Of a stretch of DNA of 64,000 bases, positions 24,196-32,354 are shown piece after piece. The notes below the pieces were generated by a model. That model was given only the letters and a program-made list of their open reading frames with translations. It did not search any database and was not told the origin of the DNA. The stretch is from Kribbella solani. GTDB lineage: Bacteria > Actinomycetota > Actinomycetes > Propionibacteriales > Kribbellaceae. Location: contig NZ_JACHNF010000001.1 in NCBI RefSeq assembly GCF_014205295.1, forward strand, positions 930,001 to 994,000, given 5' to 3'. Every line of letters begins with the position of its first letter. The stretch's first letter is position 1. The translations under genes were made by a program, and so were the position numbers.

Positions 24196-24975
24196 GTGCC
24201 CGACACCAAGATCGAGGACCTGCGGCTCGAGGTCCACGCCGCCACCGCGGACATGGCCGCGGCCGCCGCCGCGCACACCGCCGACGTACTCACCCGCGCG
24301 GTCGCCGAGCGCGGCGCCGCCCGCGTCGTGATCGCGACCGGCAACTCGCAGCTCGCCTTCGTCACCGCCCTCGCCGGGTACGAGGTGCCGTGGTCCCGGA
24401 TCACCGTCTTCCACATGGACGAGTACGTCGGCATCGACGCGGACCATCCGGCGTCGTTCCGGCGCTGGATCCGGGAGCGGATCGCCGAACCGTTCGGCCC
24501 GGCGCGGGTCGAGTACATCGACGGCGAGGCAACGGACGTCGAGGCGGAGTGCCTCCGGTACGAGGCGCTGCTCCGCTCGGCACCGATCGATCTGACCTGC
24601 ATGGGCATCGGCGAGAACGGGCACCTCGCGTTCAACGAGCCGGATCAGGCGGATTTCGCGGACCCGCGCTGGGTACGCCCGATCACGCTCACGCCCGAGT
24701 CCCTGCACCAGCAGGTCGGCGAGGGCCACTTCCCGGACATCGCCTCGGTGCCACCGACCGCGATCTCGCTGACCATCCCGGCGTTGCTCAGCGCTCGTAC
24801 GGTCCAGGTCGTCGCCCCGGAAGAACGCAAGGCCGCCGCCGTACGCAACACGCTGACACTGCCGATCAGCCCCGCCTGCCCGTCCACGATCCTCCGCCGA
24901 ACCCCACACGCCATCCTCTACCTCGACGCCCCCTCCGCCGCCACCTCCCAAGATCTCCTCCCGACCCCCGCCTGA
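24196..24975 (+). CDS. nagB: Glucosamine-6-phosphate deaminase
   Basis: 259 residues. GTG start after GAGGAG. Motifs FHMDEYVGI (D75, general acid/base region) and GIGENGHLAFNEP (H143, E148) match NagB isomerase/deaminases, which convert glucosamine-6-P to fructose-6-P and ammonia. The position of E. coli D141 is Asn here, as in Gram-positive NagB enzymes. The C-terminus is slightly diverged (AILYLDAPSAA). Galactosamine-6-P isomerase (AgaS/AgaI-like) is an alternative. Divergent from nagA and controlled by the shared LacI site. Confidence 0.88.
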   Translation: MPDTKIEDLRLEVHAATADMAAAAAAHTADVLTRAVAERGAARVVIATGNSQLAFVTALAGYEVPWSRITVFHMDEYVGIDADHPASFRRWIRERIAEPFGPARVEYIDGEATDVEAECLRYEALLRSAPIDLTCMGIGENGHLAFNEPDQADFADPRWVRPITLTPESLHQQVGEGHFPDIASVPPTAISLTIPALLSARTVQVVAPEERKAAAVRNTLTLPISPACPSTILRRTPHAILYLDAPSAATSQDLLPTPA

Positions 24976-24997
24976 CGCTGGGCTTGCCCCCTGAAAT

Positions 24998-25036
24998 GCA
25001 GGGTTGCCCCCTCGGATTTCGAGGGGGCAACCCTGC
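24998..25036. terminator. Strong hairpin between nagB and the Gfo-type gene
   Basis: GCAGGGTTGCCCCCTCG (24998-25014) and its exact complement (25020-25036) form a 17-bp stem with a 5-nt loop. It lies between convergent genes, so it should terminate in both directions. The flanks carry CCCCTGAAATG and CCCCTCAGCTGG, words also seen near 21385-21452. Confidence 0.85.
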
Positions 25037-25054
25037 GTTTGAAGGGATATCCCC

Positions 25055-26395
25055 TCAGCTGGAGGGTTGTGCCAGGAGCGCGGGCAGGTTGATGGGGTGG
25101 TGGGTGGTGAAGGATTGGATCAGGGCGTCGCCCATGGTGACGGCGTACGCGGCTTCGGTGCTGGTCGCCATCAGGCCGAGGGCGGTGGATTCCGCGGTCG
25201 GCGTGGTGAACAGGTCCCGGCGCATCAGCGGATCGGCGCCGCCGTGGCCGCCTACCTCGGCGTGGACCTCGATGACTCGGGTCGGGCCGAACAGCTCGGC
25301 GACCGTGATCCGGTCCGACTCCGGCAACGCGGTTCCGTCGACGGTACGCCCGTGCAGCAGGTCGATCGACCCGTGCGTACCGGCGATGCTCAGCCGGAAA
25401 CCCTCCCACGTACTGGAGAAGTCGATCGAGTACGTCAACGCTGCCCCGCCGGGATAGCGTACGACCGCGCAGTACGTGTCTTCGATGTCGATCTCGTCGT
25501 CGTAGATGTAGAGCGGTCGCGGGTACTGGTTCGAGTAGTGCAGCCCGAACAATCCTGTCCGCGCATCATCGTCCGGGAAGGTGCCGGAGCCTTGCTGGGC
25601 AAGGTAGTACGGGTCCTTGGCGCGCTGTTCGGCGACGGGCAGCTCGCCGGCCGGCCGGTGTGGACCGTCGGGACCGTAGTAGTTCAGGCTGCCGTACCCG
25701 AAGATCTCCTCGGGCGCCTCGCCGATCCACCAGTTGAGCAGATCGAAGTGGTGCGACGACTTGTGCACCTGAAGTCCACCGGAGAGCTCGCGGCGGCGAT
25801 TCCAGCGGAGGAAGTAGCTGGCGCCGTGCCGGAGGTCGACGTGGTAATCCATCACCACGCGCGTGATCCGGCCGATCGTGCCGGCCTGGATCAGCCGCTT
25901 CACCTCGCGGTGCGCGGCCGCGTACCGGAGGTTGTGGGTGACGCGGACGGTGCCGGCCGAGGTGCGTTCGGCGGCGAGGACGGCGGCCGCGGCCGCGGCG
26001 GTGGTGACCATCGGCTTCTCGGTGATGACGTCCACGTCGCGGGCGAGCGCGCCGAGGATGTAACTCTCATGCGTGTGGTCGGGTGAGGTGACGATGACCG
26101 CGTCCGGGGTGAGCTCGGCGAGCATGTCGTCGTACTGGGCGACGTCGAAGTACGGGATCGGCGCGCGGCCGAGCCGTTCCAGGGACTGGTTGAACTCCGC
26201 GACCCGGTCCGCGTCGGCGTCGACGATCGCGACCACGTCGGCGTACGCGGAGAGGTCGTCGTCGCTGCCGTAGTCGAAGCCGCCGTCGGCGGTGCGGTCG
26301 GCGGTGCGGTCGGTCAGGCCGAGGATCGGGAGGACGAAGCTGGCCAGGCCGCGATTGGACAGGCCGCACACGGCATACCGGCGGATCGGGGACAT
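25055..26395 (-). CDS. Gfo/Idh/MocA-family sugar dehydrogenase
   Basis: 446 residues. N-terminal Rossmann start (YAVCGLSNRGLASF, with degenerate GxGxxG), a VIVTSPDHTH turn, the catalytic-lysine motif ITEKPM, and a C-terminal domain with GGLQVHKSSHHFDLLNWW (histidine pair in the active site). Members oxidise sugars, inositols or glycosides with NAD(P); some act as NAD-dependent glycosidases. The length and the WEFNNQ-encoding neighbours suggest a role in the same glycan pathway. It lies 9 bp downstream of the SGNH hydrolase gene, in one operon controlled by the LacI-2 site. Confidence 0.9.
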   Translation of the reverse strand: MSPIRRYAVCGLSNRGLASFVLPILGLTDRTADRTADGGFDYGSDDDLSAYADVVAIVDADADRVAEFNQSLERLGRAPIPYFDVAQYDDMLAELTPDAVIVTSPDHTHESYILGALARDVDVITEKPMVTTAAAAAAVLAAERTSAGTVRVTHNLRYAAAHREVKRLIQAGTIGRITRVVMDYHVDLRHGASYFLRWNRRRELSGGLQVHKSSHHFDLLNWWIGEAPEEIFGYGSLNYYGPDGPHRPAGELPVAEQRAKDPYYLAQQGSGTFPDDDARTGLFGLHYSNQYPRPLYIYDDEIDIEDTYCAVVRYPGGAALTYSIDFSSTWEGFRLSIAGTHGSIDLLHGRTVDGTALPESDRITVAELFGPTRVIEVHAEVGGHGGADPLMRRDLFTTPTAESTALGLMATSTEAAYAVTMGDALIQSFTTHHPINLPALLAQPSS

Positions 26396-26404
26396 CGGGT
26401 CTCC

Positions 26405-27070
26405 TCAGTTTTCGAGCAGCCGGCAGCACGCACTGCCGGCGGCGAACAGGTCCAGAGTCTCGAACAGGGTCTTTGCGATCACCCGATGGCCGCGACCGCT
26501 CGGGTGGGTCGGGTCGGCCATCCACTCGGCCGGCGCCCAGCCGTTGCCGGCCGTGGTCCAGTGCGCGAAGTGGTCGACGAGCAGTACGTCGCGTCGGGAG
26601 GCGACGGTTCGGATGGTTTCGGCGTACGCGGGGAGGTGGTCGCCCAAGTTGTAACGACTGGTTCTCAGTACGGCGGTCGGTGTCTGCGCTACGACTGTTG
26701 CGCCGGTGTCTTGGAGCGTGCTCAGCAGGGTGTCGTACTGATCGGCGAACTTATCGAGGCCGTCCGGGCCGGCTTTCGCGTCGTTGGTGCCGACGCCGAT
26801 CAGGACCAGGTTGGGGGACTGGGCGAGGGCGGCCGGCAGTCTGTTGAGGGTGTCCGCGGTGGTGGCGCCGGAGACGGCCCAGCGGACGAACGAATCGGTG
26901 GTGCGGGTCAGCTCGTACCGGACCCGTTCCTCCAGCAGTTGGACGTAGTCGCGCTCGGCGCCGGTCCAGTGCGCGCCCTGCGCGATGCTGTCGCCGATCG
27001 TCGCCCAGCGGATCGGCTCTTCGGACTGCACGGCGGCCGCTACGGCCGTACTCCCGGTCGTGTTCGCCAT
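26405..27070 (-). CDS. SGNH/GDSL-family hydrolase
   Basis: 221 residues. Block I GDSIAQG (26-32, nucleophile S28), block III GVGTND and block V DPTHPSGRGH (catalytic D and H) are complete. No signal peptide is visible from ATG 27070, so it is probably cytoplasmic. Family members are esterases or carbohydrate deacetylases. Beside NagA/NagB and sugar dehydrogenase genes, a sugar O-deacetylase is plausible (inference). It is divergent from a secreted glycoside-hydrolase-like gene across a LacI operator. Confidence 0.9.
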   Translation of the reverse strand: MANTTGSTAVAAAVQSEEPIRWATIGDSIAQGAHWTGAERDYVQLLEERVRYELTRTTDSFVRWAVSGATTADTLNRLPAALAQSPNLVLIGVGTNDAKAGPDGLDKFADQYDTLLSTLQDTGATVVAQTPTAVLRTSRYNLGDHLPAYAETIRTVASRRDVLLVDHFAHWTTAGNGWAPAEWMADPTHPSGRGHRVIAKTLFETLDLFAAGSACCRLLEN

Positions 27071-27103
27071 GGCCGACACGATAGCAACATTCTCTGCTAT
27101 TGC

Positions 27104-27117
27104 GACAAACGTTTGCA
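27104..27117. promoter_or_regulatory. LacI-2 operator between the SGNH and glycoside-hydrolase-like genes
   Basis: GACAAACGTTTGCA, a CG-centred palindrome followed by GTC; CAAACGTTTG is fully symmetrical. It sits in the 93-bp divergent gap. Confidence 0.8.
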
Positions 27118-27163
27118 GTCCGTATCGTCCAGCGCACCGCCTCCGTCGCAGAGGAGTCCGCCC

Positions 27164-28405
27164 GTGACTGATCAATCCGGAATCACTCGCCGCAGTTTGC
27201 TCGCCGGTACGGCCGCTGCCGTGCTGGCCGCAGGTACGACAGCTGAGGCGTACGCCTTGCCGTCAACGATCGACCGCACTGCCCTTGCTGCTCTGACTTT
27301 GCCGAACCCGCCTGCCGCTGGGATCGCTCGCGGCCAGGTGTTCGACAACGCCATCCCGGACCGCTCCGTGTACGCCGGGCTGGTGTCCTTCGTCTGGGGC
27401 GCGTCGAGTCTGGCGCAACCGGCCGGCGCGGTCCCGTCGGCGTACATGCCGGCCTTCCGTGATTTCGACAAGACCCACACGCTCGCCTGGTACGAGACCA
27501 ATCACCCGGACTGGATCGCGTACACGGCCGACACCCCGGACCGGTCGGCGGTGGCGTGGGAGTTCAACAACCAGACCTACGTCCCGATCGACTTCCAGAA
27601 TCCGGACGTACGCACGTTCTACTGGAACTCGTTCGTCCAGCCGAAGATCGACGCCGGGTACCCAATCATTGCCTTTGACAACATTGGTACGTTCAACGGT
27701 TACGGGAACGCCGGGCACTACCAGGGCTCGCGGTGGGTCCAGCAGTACATCGGTGGTACCGCCGGCCGGGTCGACTCCGCGTGGTCGACCGCGGTACTTG
27801 ATTGGATGTCGTACTTGTCCCAGCGGTTGCACGCCGCCGGGATCGGGATGGCCGCGAACATCACCTGGAACGCCTCGGTCCAGCTCGCCGACATGCTGCA
27901 GGCGGTGAGTTTGGTCGACGTGTACGTCGACGAGCAGGGCTTCACCGTGCATCGGCCCGGGAACTACAACGACGCGGCGTGGGACGCGAAGTTCAGCTTC
28001 ACCCGGCAGATCGCCGGCCAGACACTGCACCTGGCGATCAACCAGACCACCGAAGACACCCTCGCGACCGCCACCCAGGCACAGATCGACTGGGCGGTCG
28101 CGAACTATCTGCTGTATCGCGAGCAGAAGAGCATGTTGACAATCTGCGGCGTCGGCGAATACCACGTCTTTGTCGATTGTCAACAATTGCACACCAACAT
28201 CGGCGCCCCGTCCGCCGCTCCGGTGCTGGACCCGTCCGGCGCGTACACCCGGCGGTACCAGCGCGGGATGACGTTGGTGAACAAGTCCGCCTCGGCGACC
28301 GCCGTGGTCACGCTGCCCGCCGGGACCTTCACCGACCTGCACGGCGCGACCGTCTCCGGGCAGCTGTCGATGCCGCCCAACTCGGGCAGCGTGCTGGCGA
28401 ACTGA
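27164..28405 (+). CDS. Tat-exported TIM-barrel glycoside-hydrolase-like protein (GHL15-like), copy 1
   Basis: 413 residues from GTG 27164, with GAGGAG upstream. ITRRSLLAG followed by a hydrophobic stretch is a twin-arginine signal peptide (RR at 9-10). The mature part has YAGLVSFVWGA, YETNHPDWIAYTAD, WEFNNQTYVPIDF, an acidic IIAFDNIG strand end and VDEQGFTVHRP; the D and E in the last two are candidate catalytic residues. The fold resembles hypothetical glycoside hydrolase families (GHL15/GH114-like), but activity is unproven. It is 49 bp upstream of a clear paralogue. LacI-2 control is likely. Confidence 0.75.
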   Translation: MTDQSGITRRSLLAGTAAAVLAAGTTAEAYALPSTIDRTALAALTLPNPPAAGIARGQVFDNAIPDRSVYAGLVSFVWGASSLAQPAGAVPSAYMPAFRDFDKTHTLAWYETNHPDWIAYTADTPDRSAVAWEFNNQTYVPIDFQNPDVRTFYWNSFVQPKIDAGYPIIAFDNIGTFNGYGNAGHYQGSRWVQQYIGGTAGRVDSAWSTAVLDWMSYLSQRLHAAGIGMAANITWNASVQLADMLQAVSLVDVYVDEQGFTVHRPGNYNDAAWDAKFSFTRQIAGQTLHLAINQTTEDTLATATQAQIDWAVANYLLYREQKSMLTICGVGEYHVFVDCQQLHTNIGAPSAAPVLDPSGAYTRRYQRGMTLVNKSASATAVVTLPAGTFTDLHGATVSGQLSMPPNSGSVLAN

Positions 28406-28454
28406 CGCGTGCGCGGCACGGCCCGCGACACGACCATTCACGAGAGGAATGTGC

Positions 28455-29732
28455 ATGAGACTCCGCCGATTGTCCTCGGCCGCGCTGGTTCTCACAGCCG
28501 GTCTTGGATTGTTGACACCCGGATTGTTGACACCTGCCGCACAGGCGGCCGAGCCCGTACCGAATCAGGCCGGCGGTACCTGCCAGCCGCCGCAGACTGG
28601 TGTCCCGTTGCCGGTCACCAGCGACCACGGCGTACTGCAGGCGCAGGTGTTCGACCGGCAGGTCCCCGACCCGTCGGTGTACGCCGGCCGAGTCGGTTTC
28701 GTCTGGGGTGCTTTGAAAGCGGCGCAACCCGACGGCGTACTGGCCAGCTCGTACGTCACCGCGTTCCGGAACGCACCCGCGCGTCAGTTCACGCCCGAGT
28801 GGTTCAAGACCAATCACCCGGACTGGATCGAGTACACCGCCGATCGGACGACGCCGGCCTGGGAGTTCAACAACCAGGTGTACACGCCGATCGACATCAG
28901 CAACCCGGCGGTCCGGCAGTGGTACATCACGAACCTGCTCGACCCGGCGATCGCGGCCGGCTTCAAGGTGATTGCCGTCGACAACATTGGCGTACGCAAC
29001 GATTTCAAGGTCAGCGGGCACTACGACGCGAACGGCGCGTGGGTACAGCAGTTCGGCACCGATCCGAAGGACCCGGCGTGGGTCGGCGACGTGCTCGATT
29101 GGCTGCGGTTCCTGCGTGACTACCTGCATTCGCGCGGGGTGGCGGTCGCGTTCAACCTGACCTTCAACGGCAGCCTGCACGACGAGTTCCAGGACAAGTC
29201 GCCCGAGTACATCGCCGCGCTCGACGAGATGATCGACATCTCCGACATCTGGCTGAACGAACAGGGCTTCACCGTGCACCGGGTCGAGAACGTCACCGAC
29301 GACGAGTGGCAACTCATGTTCGACCTACTCCGCCGCCACCGCTGCAAGCCGGCCGTGATCCTCAACAAGCTCCCCACCGACTACTGGTACGAGTCCACCC
29401 CCGCGCAGCGCCAATGGGTAGTAGCCAACTATTTCCTCTACCGCGAATCCCCAACGATGCTGGAAAGCACCGGCCGCAAGGACTACGCCGCCTTCAACGA
29501 AATCCCAGAAATGACAGCAGACCTAGGCCCCGCCATCACCCCACCCGTACACCGAGGCCCCACCCTCTGGACCCGCCTGTACCGAGACGGCCTGGCAGTC
29601 GTAAACCCCACCTCAACCCACCCCGCCCAACTATCCCTCCCCGCAGGCACCTGGACAGACCTACACGGCACCCAATACACCGGCAACATAACCATCCCCG
29701 CCAACACCGGCCTGGTACTCAAGAAGAACTAA
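28455..29732 (+). CDS. Secreted TIM-barrel glycoside-hydrolase-like protein (GHL15-like), copy 2
   Basis: 425 residues. GAGAGGA precedes ATG 28455 by 8 nt (an ATG two codons earlier is less well placed). A Sec signal peptide ends near AQAAEP. It shares YAGRVGFVWGA, FKTNHPDWIEYTAD, WEFNNQVYTPIDI, VIAVDNIG and LNEQGFTVHR with the upstream gene, so the pair arose by duplication, yet one uses Tat and the other Sec export. Both end in a small beta domain (LPAGTWTDLHG). The last ~350 bp (from about 29380) are C-rich and G-poor on the coding strand, unlike the start of the gene. Confidence 0.75.
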   Translation: MRLRRLSSAALVLTAGLGLLTPGLLTPAAQAAEPVPNQAGGTCQPPQTGVPLPVTSDHGVLQAQVFDRQVPDPSVYAGRVGFVWGALKAAQPDGVLASSYVTAFRNAPARQFTPEWFKTNHPDWIEYTADRTTPAWEFNNQVYTPIDISNPAVRQWYITNLLDPAIAAGFKVIAVDNIGVRNDFKVSGHYDANGAWVQQFGTDPKDPAWVGDVLDWLRFLRDYLHSRGVAVAFNLTFNGSLHDEFQDKSPEYIAALDEMIDISDIWLNEQGFTVHRVENVTDDEWQLMFDLLRRHRCKPAVILNKLPTDYWYESTPAQRQWVVANYFLYRESPTMLESTGRKDYAAFNEIPEMTADLGPAITPPVHRGPTLWTRLYRDGLAVVNPTSTHPAQLSLPAGTWTDLHGTQYTGNITIPANTGLVLKKN

Positions 29733-29954
29733 CTCGAGCGCTGTCCTCCGGGTCTGCGTCGTGGTTCGAGCCGGAGACTCGGAGGACCGGCCAGCCTGCG
29801 TTGATACGTTGACGTGGTTGTGGTGCCGGTGGTGGTTTCAGCAGCCGCCGGACTGCCCGGATGGTTGCCTCGCGTGTGCGGCGCTCATCAAGAATCCGGC
29901 GCACACCATCCAGAATGTGCTGGTGTCAACGCTCCTGGCGACCAGCCGTCCAGG
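29733..29954. other. Intergenic stretch without a recognisable gene
   Basis: Short open frames exist on both strands but show no family features. A relic of the pseudogene that follows may begin here, but no homology is visible before about 29955. Confidence 0.5.
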
Positions 29955-30170
29955 CTCGCGCTGGAGTTGTCAGTCAGAGGAGCGATTTCCACCGGAACGT
30001 GGATCGAGCGCACGTCGCCGGTCGGCTACTACCGCGGAGCGATGTACCACGGAGCTGTCCAACTCGTGGTCAGTCCACACGGGCGCTCAATGGCCGGTCG
30101 ATGGCTCGGTTTCGGAAAACAGTTCGAGGTGAACACAGGTGATTGGAAGCTCGATTGGCTCGGCGACTGA
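29955..30170 (+). pseudogene. C-terminal relic of an XRE-type regulator
   Basis: About 70 codons read ERTSPVGYYRGAMYHGAVQL, then VSPHGRSMAGRWLGFGKQ and a short tail ending at TGA 30168-30170. These blocks match, from memory of the family, the C-terminal domain of actinobacterial helix-turn-helix regulators (YYRGA.YHG...GRWLGF). The HTH-bearing N-terminal part is missing, and no convincing start or ribosome-binding site precedes it. Overlaps the 3' end of the convergent neighbour's intergenic region by 0-2 bp. Best read as a decayed gene end. Confidence 0.5.
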
Positions 30171-30172
30171 GC

Positions 30173-31132
30173 TCACACCTCGGGGACCGTGCCGGAGCCG
30201 CTGATCAGGGCGACGATTGCCGTGCCCGCGGCGAAAGCTCCGCCGCGTACAAGGTCGAACAGCGCGTACATCATCTTTGCTTCGTAGACCCAGTCAAGCA
30301 GTACGCCGTGCCGCTCCTCGAACTCTTCGATGAATGCGTCGAGTTCAGCTGTTCGTTTCGCGTACCCACCGAAGTGATAGTCACTTTCGAGTCGCCAGTT
30401 GCCCGCCCGGCCGCCGTACGCGGACCGCTGCAGTTGGACGATCTCATCCTCCAACGACGTAGCGCCCTTCAGGACCGGAACACCGATGACCATCTGGTCC
30501 TCGGCCAGCCCCGCGGCAATGCCCGCCAACGTCCCGCCGGTACCAACCGCACAGAACAGTGCGTCGAATGGCTCCGTCAGCTCGGCTGTGAGCTCCGCGC
30601 ATCCCACGACGGCCTTCTTGTTGCTGCCTCCTTCAGGCAGTAGACAGAAGTCGCCGAATTCCTGGTGCAGGTCACTGATCACCGGTTCCGTTGTCTTGGC
30701 CCGGTAGGTGGTTCGGTCGAGGTAGGTGAGTCGCATGCCGCGCGCTTCGGCGTACGCGAGTGATGGATTCAACGGCAGGTGCTCTTCGCCACGTATCACG
30801 CCGATCGTGTCGAAGTCGCCGTAATATCCGGCTGCGGCGGTTGCCCGAATGTGGTTCGAGTACGCGCCACCGAACGTCAGCAGAGTGCGGAAGCCCTGGT
30901 CGCGCGCCGCGGACACGTTGTACTTCAGCTTCCGCCATTTGTTGCCCGGGATCTCCGGATGGATGAGATCGTCACGCTTCAGCACGACACGTACACCCGC
31001 ACCGGTCAGACGATCGTCAACCAGCTCCGAAACCGGCGACGGCAACCGGGGAGCCAGTACCCGAAGTTCCTCCACCACCCCACGATCGCACACCAAGCTA
31101 CCGGGTCTTTTGGTGCGCGCCGGCCTGGCCAT
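30173..31132 (-). CDS. PLP-dependent D-cysteine desulfhydrase / ACC deaminase family protein
   Basis: 319 residues, fold type II PLP enzyme. The Schiff-base lysine is in GNKWRKLKYN (K65). LTFGGAYSNHIRATAAAG and LLPEGGSNKKAV and the phosphate-binding AVGTGGTLAGIAAGL follow. The family contains 1-aminocyclopropane-1-carboxylate deaminase and D-cysteine desulfhydrase, and sequence alone does not separate them here. No partner gene is adjacent; the LacI-2 gene follows on the same strand direction upstream (27-bp gap). Confidence 0.88.
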   Translation of the reverse strand: MARPARTKRPGSLVCDRGVVEELRVLAPRLPSPVSELVDDRLTGAGVRVVLKRDDLIHPEIPGNKWRKLKYNVSAARDQGFRTLLTFGGAYSNHIRATAAAGYYGDFDTIGVIRGEEHLPLNPSLAYAEARGMRLTYLDRTTYRAKTTEPVISDLHQEFGDFCLLPEGGSNKKAVVGCAELTAELTEPFDALFCAVGTGGTLAGIAAGLAEDQMVIGVPVLKGATSLEDEIVQLQRSAYGGRAGNWRLESDYHFGGYAKRTAELDAFIEEFEERHGVLLDWVYEAKMMYALFDLVRGGAFAAGTAIVALISGSGTVPEV

Positions 31133-31159
31133 GCGTTGGCCCGGCTGTTTCTTTTGTCT

Positions 31160-32152
31160 TCAGTGGAGGTTGGTGGGGGCTACGCCGGTTGAGCCTCGGA
31201 TTACCAGGCGGGTTTCCAGTTTTACGGTTTGGGGGGTCAGGTCGGGGTCGCGGAGGTGGTCGAGGAGGAGGTCTACGGCGGCGGAGCCGAGTTCGGCGGC
31301 GGGGACGTGGATGGAGGTGAGCATGGGGTGGGTGACGGTGGAGAGGGGGCTGTCGTCGATGCCGATGACGCTGATTTCGTTGCCTACCTGCATGCCGCGT
31401 TCGGTCAGGCGGGACATCACGCCGAGGGCGATCAGGTCGTCGTACGCGATCGCGGCGGCTACCTCGGAGGACTGGAGCAGGTCGGCGGCGCGCATGCCGG
31501 CCTGGATCTGTGGCTCGAAGGGGCCCAGCTCGCGTAGCTCGACGTCGTTGGCGGCGCAGGCGGCGGCCAGGGCATCGCGGCGTTGCTGGTTGGACCAGGA
31601 GCGGCGCGGGCCGGACAGGTAGGTGATCCGGCGGTGGCCGAGCGAGATCAGATGTTCGACTGCCTCTTGCATGCCTTCGTTCTCGTCGATCACGACGCTG
31701 CCGGCGCCTTCGACCTCGCGGTTCACGAAGACCACCGGGAGCTGCTGGGCGAGCCGGGTCAGGTCGGCGGGGGCGGTTCGCGGTGAGGCCAGGATGAGGC
31801 CGTCGACCTGGCGGCTGAGGCCGCGGGCGAGTTCGAGTTCGTCGGCGACGTGTTCGTCGGTGTCGGCGATCAGCACCGCGTACCGCTTGTCGCGGGCGCG
31901 GGCCTGCACGGACTTGATGATCGGCGGGAAGAACGGGTTCGCGATGTCCGGTACGACCAGGCCGACGGTGTCGGTCCGGCCGGACACCAGCGACCGGCCG
32001 GCGCGGCTCGGGGCGTACCCGAGTTGCCGGGCGACGCGTTCGATCCGGGTCCGGGTCTCGGCGTTCACCTTCTCCGGGTCGGTGAGGGCCCGGGACACGG
32101 TCGAGGTCGACACGTTGCAGGCCGCGGCCACCTCGGCCAGCGTGACAGCCAA
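31160..32152 (-). CDS. LacI-family transcriptional regulator (LacI-2)
   Basis: 330 residues. TTG start at 32152 preceded by GGGGAG at a good distance; homology begins at once with the HTH VTLAEVAAACNVSTSTVSRAL. Hinge GYAPSRAGRSLVSGR, then the sensor domain (VGLVVPDIANPFFPPII, VIDENEGMQEAVEHLISLGH, VIGIDDSPLSTVTHPMLTS). The longer upstream frame lacks homology. It is divergent from an ABC importer, with three operator-like sites in the gap; identical-type sites precede nagA/nagB and the SGNH/glycoside-hydrolase pair, so it is the likely master regulator of the block. Confidence 0.93.
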   Translation of the reverse strand: MAVTLAEVAAACNVSTSTVSRALTDPEKVNAETRTRIERVARQLGYAPSRAGRSLVSGRTDTVGLVVPDIANPFFPPIIKSVQARARDKRYAVLIADTDEHVADELELARGLSRQVDGLILASPRTAPADLTRLAQQLPVVFVNREVEGAGSVVIDENEGMQEAVEHLISLGHRRITYLSGPRRSWSNQQRRDALAAACAANDVELRELGPFEPQIQAGMRAADLLQSSEVAAAIAYDDLIALGVMSRLTERGMQVGNEISVIGIDDSPLSTVTHPMLTSIHVPAAELGSAAVDLLLDHLRDPDLTPQTVKLETRLVIRGSTGVAPTNLH

Positions 32153-32196
32153 TGCAGCTCCCCAAGTCGGGTACGGATGGATCTTGGCATCGTAGC

Positions 32197-32208
32197 GCAA
32201 ACGATTGC
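32197..32208. promoter_or_regulatory. LacI-2 operator-like site next to lacI-2
   Basis: GCAAACGATTGC, one base from symmetry, lies 44 bp upstream of the lacI-2 start and suggests autoregulation. Confidence 0.6.
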
Positions 32209-32252
32209 CGCTGTTGCTGACCCTGATCGTACCCACTTCTATCGGTTTCGAC

Positions 32253-32265
32253 TGCAAACCGTTGA
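32253..32265. promoter_or_regulatory. Degenerate LacI-2 site
   Basis: TGCAAACCGTTGA resembles the operator but has an extra central base, so it may be an auxiliary or decayed site. Confidence 0.35.
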
Positions 32266-32272
32266 CTCTTGC

Positions 32273-32286
32273 TGCAAACGTTGGCA
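32273..32286. promoter_or_regulatory. LacI-2 operator upstream of the ABC importer operon
   Basis: TGCAAACGTTGGCA followed by GTC, one base from a perfect CG-centred palindrome. It lies 68 bp before the solute-binding protein gene. Confidence 0.75.
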
Positions 32287-32354
32287 GTCTCATCTCACCC
32301 CGCTCATCACCCCCCCGGGGGCCGCTCCGGCCCGCGGGACCGAAGGGAGATCCC

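Noticed and set aside
24595..24645. Loss of the catalytic Asp141 in NagB (Asn at this position)
   Set aside because: Gram-positive NagB enzymes normally have Asn in the GxxxNGH motif, so this is not a defect.
29761..30132. Overlapping short frames between the glycoside-hydrolase-like gene and the PLP enzyme as real genes
   Set aside because: Only the frame ending at 30170 has recognisable motifs, and those cover just the last third; no start or ribosome-binding site is convincing.
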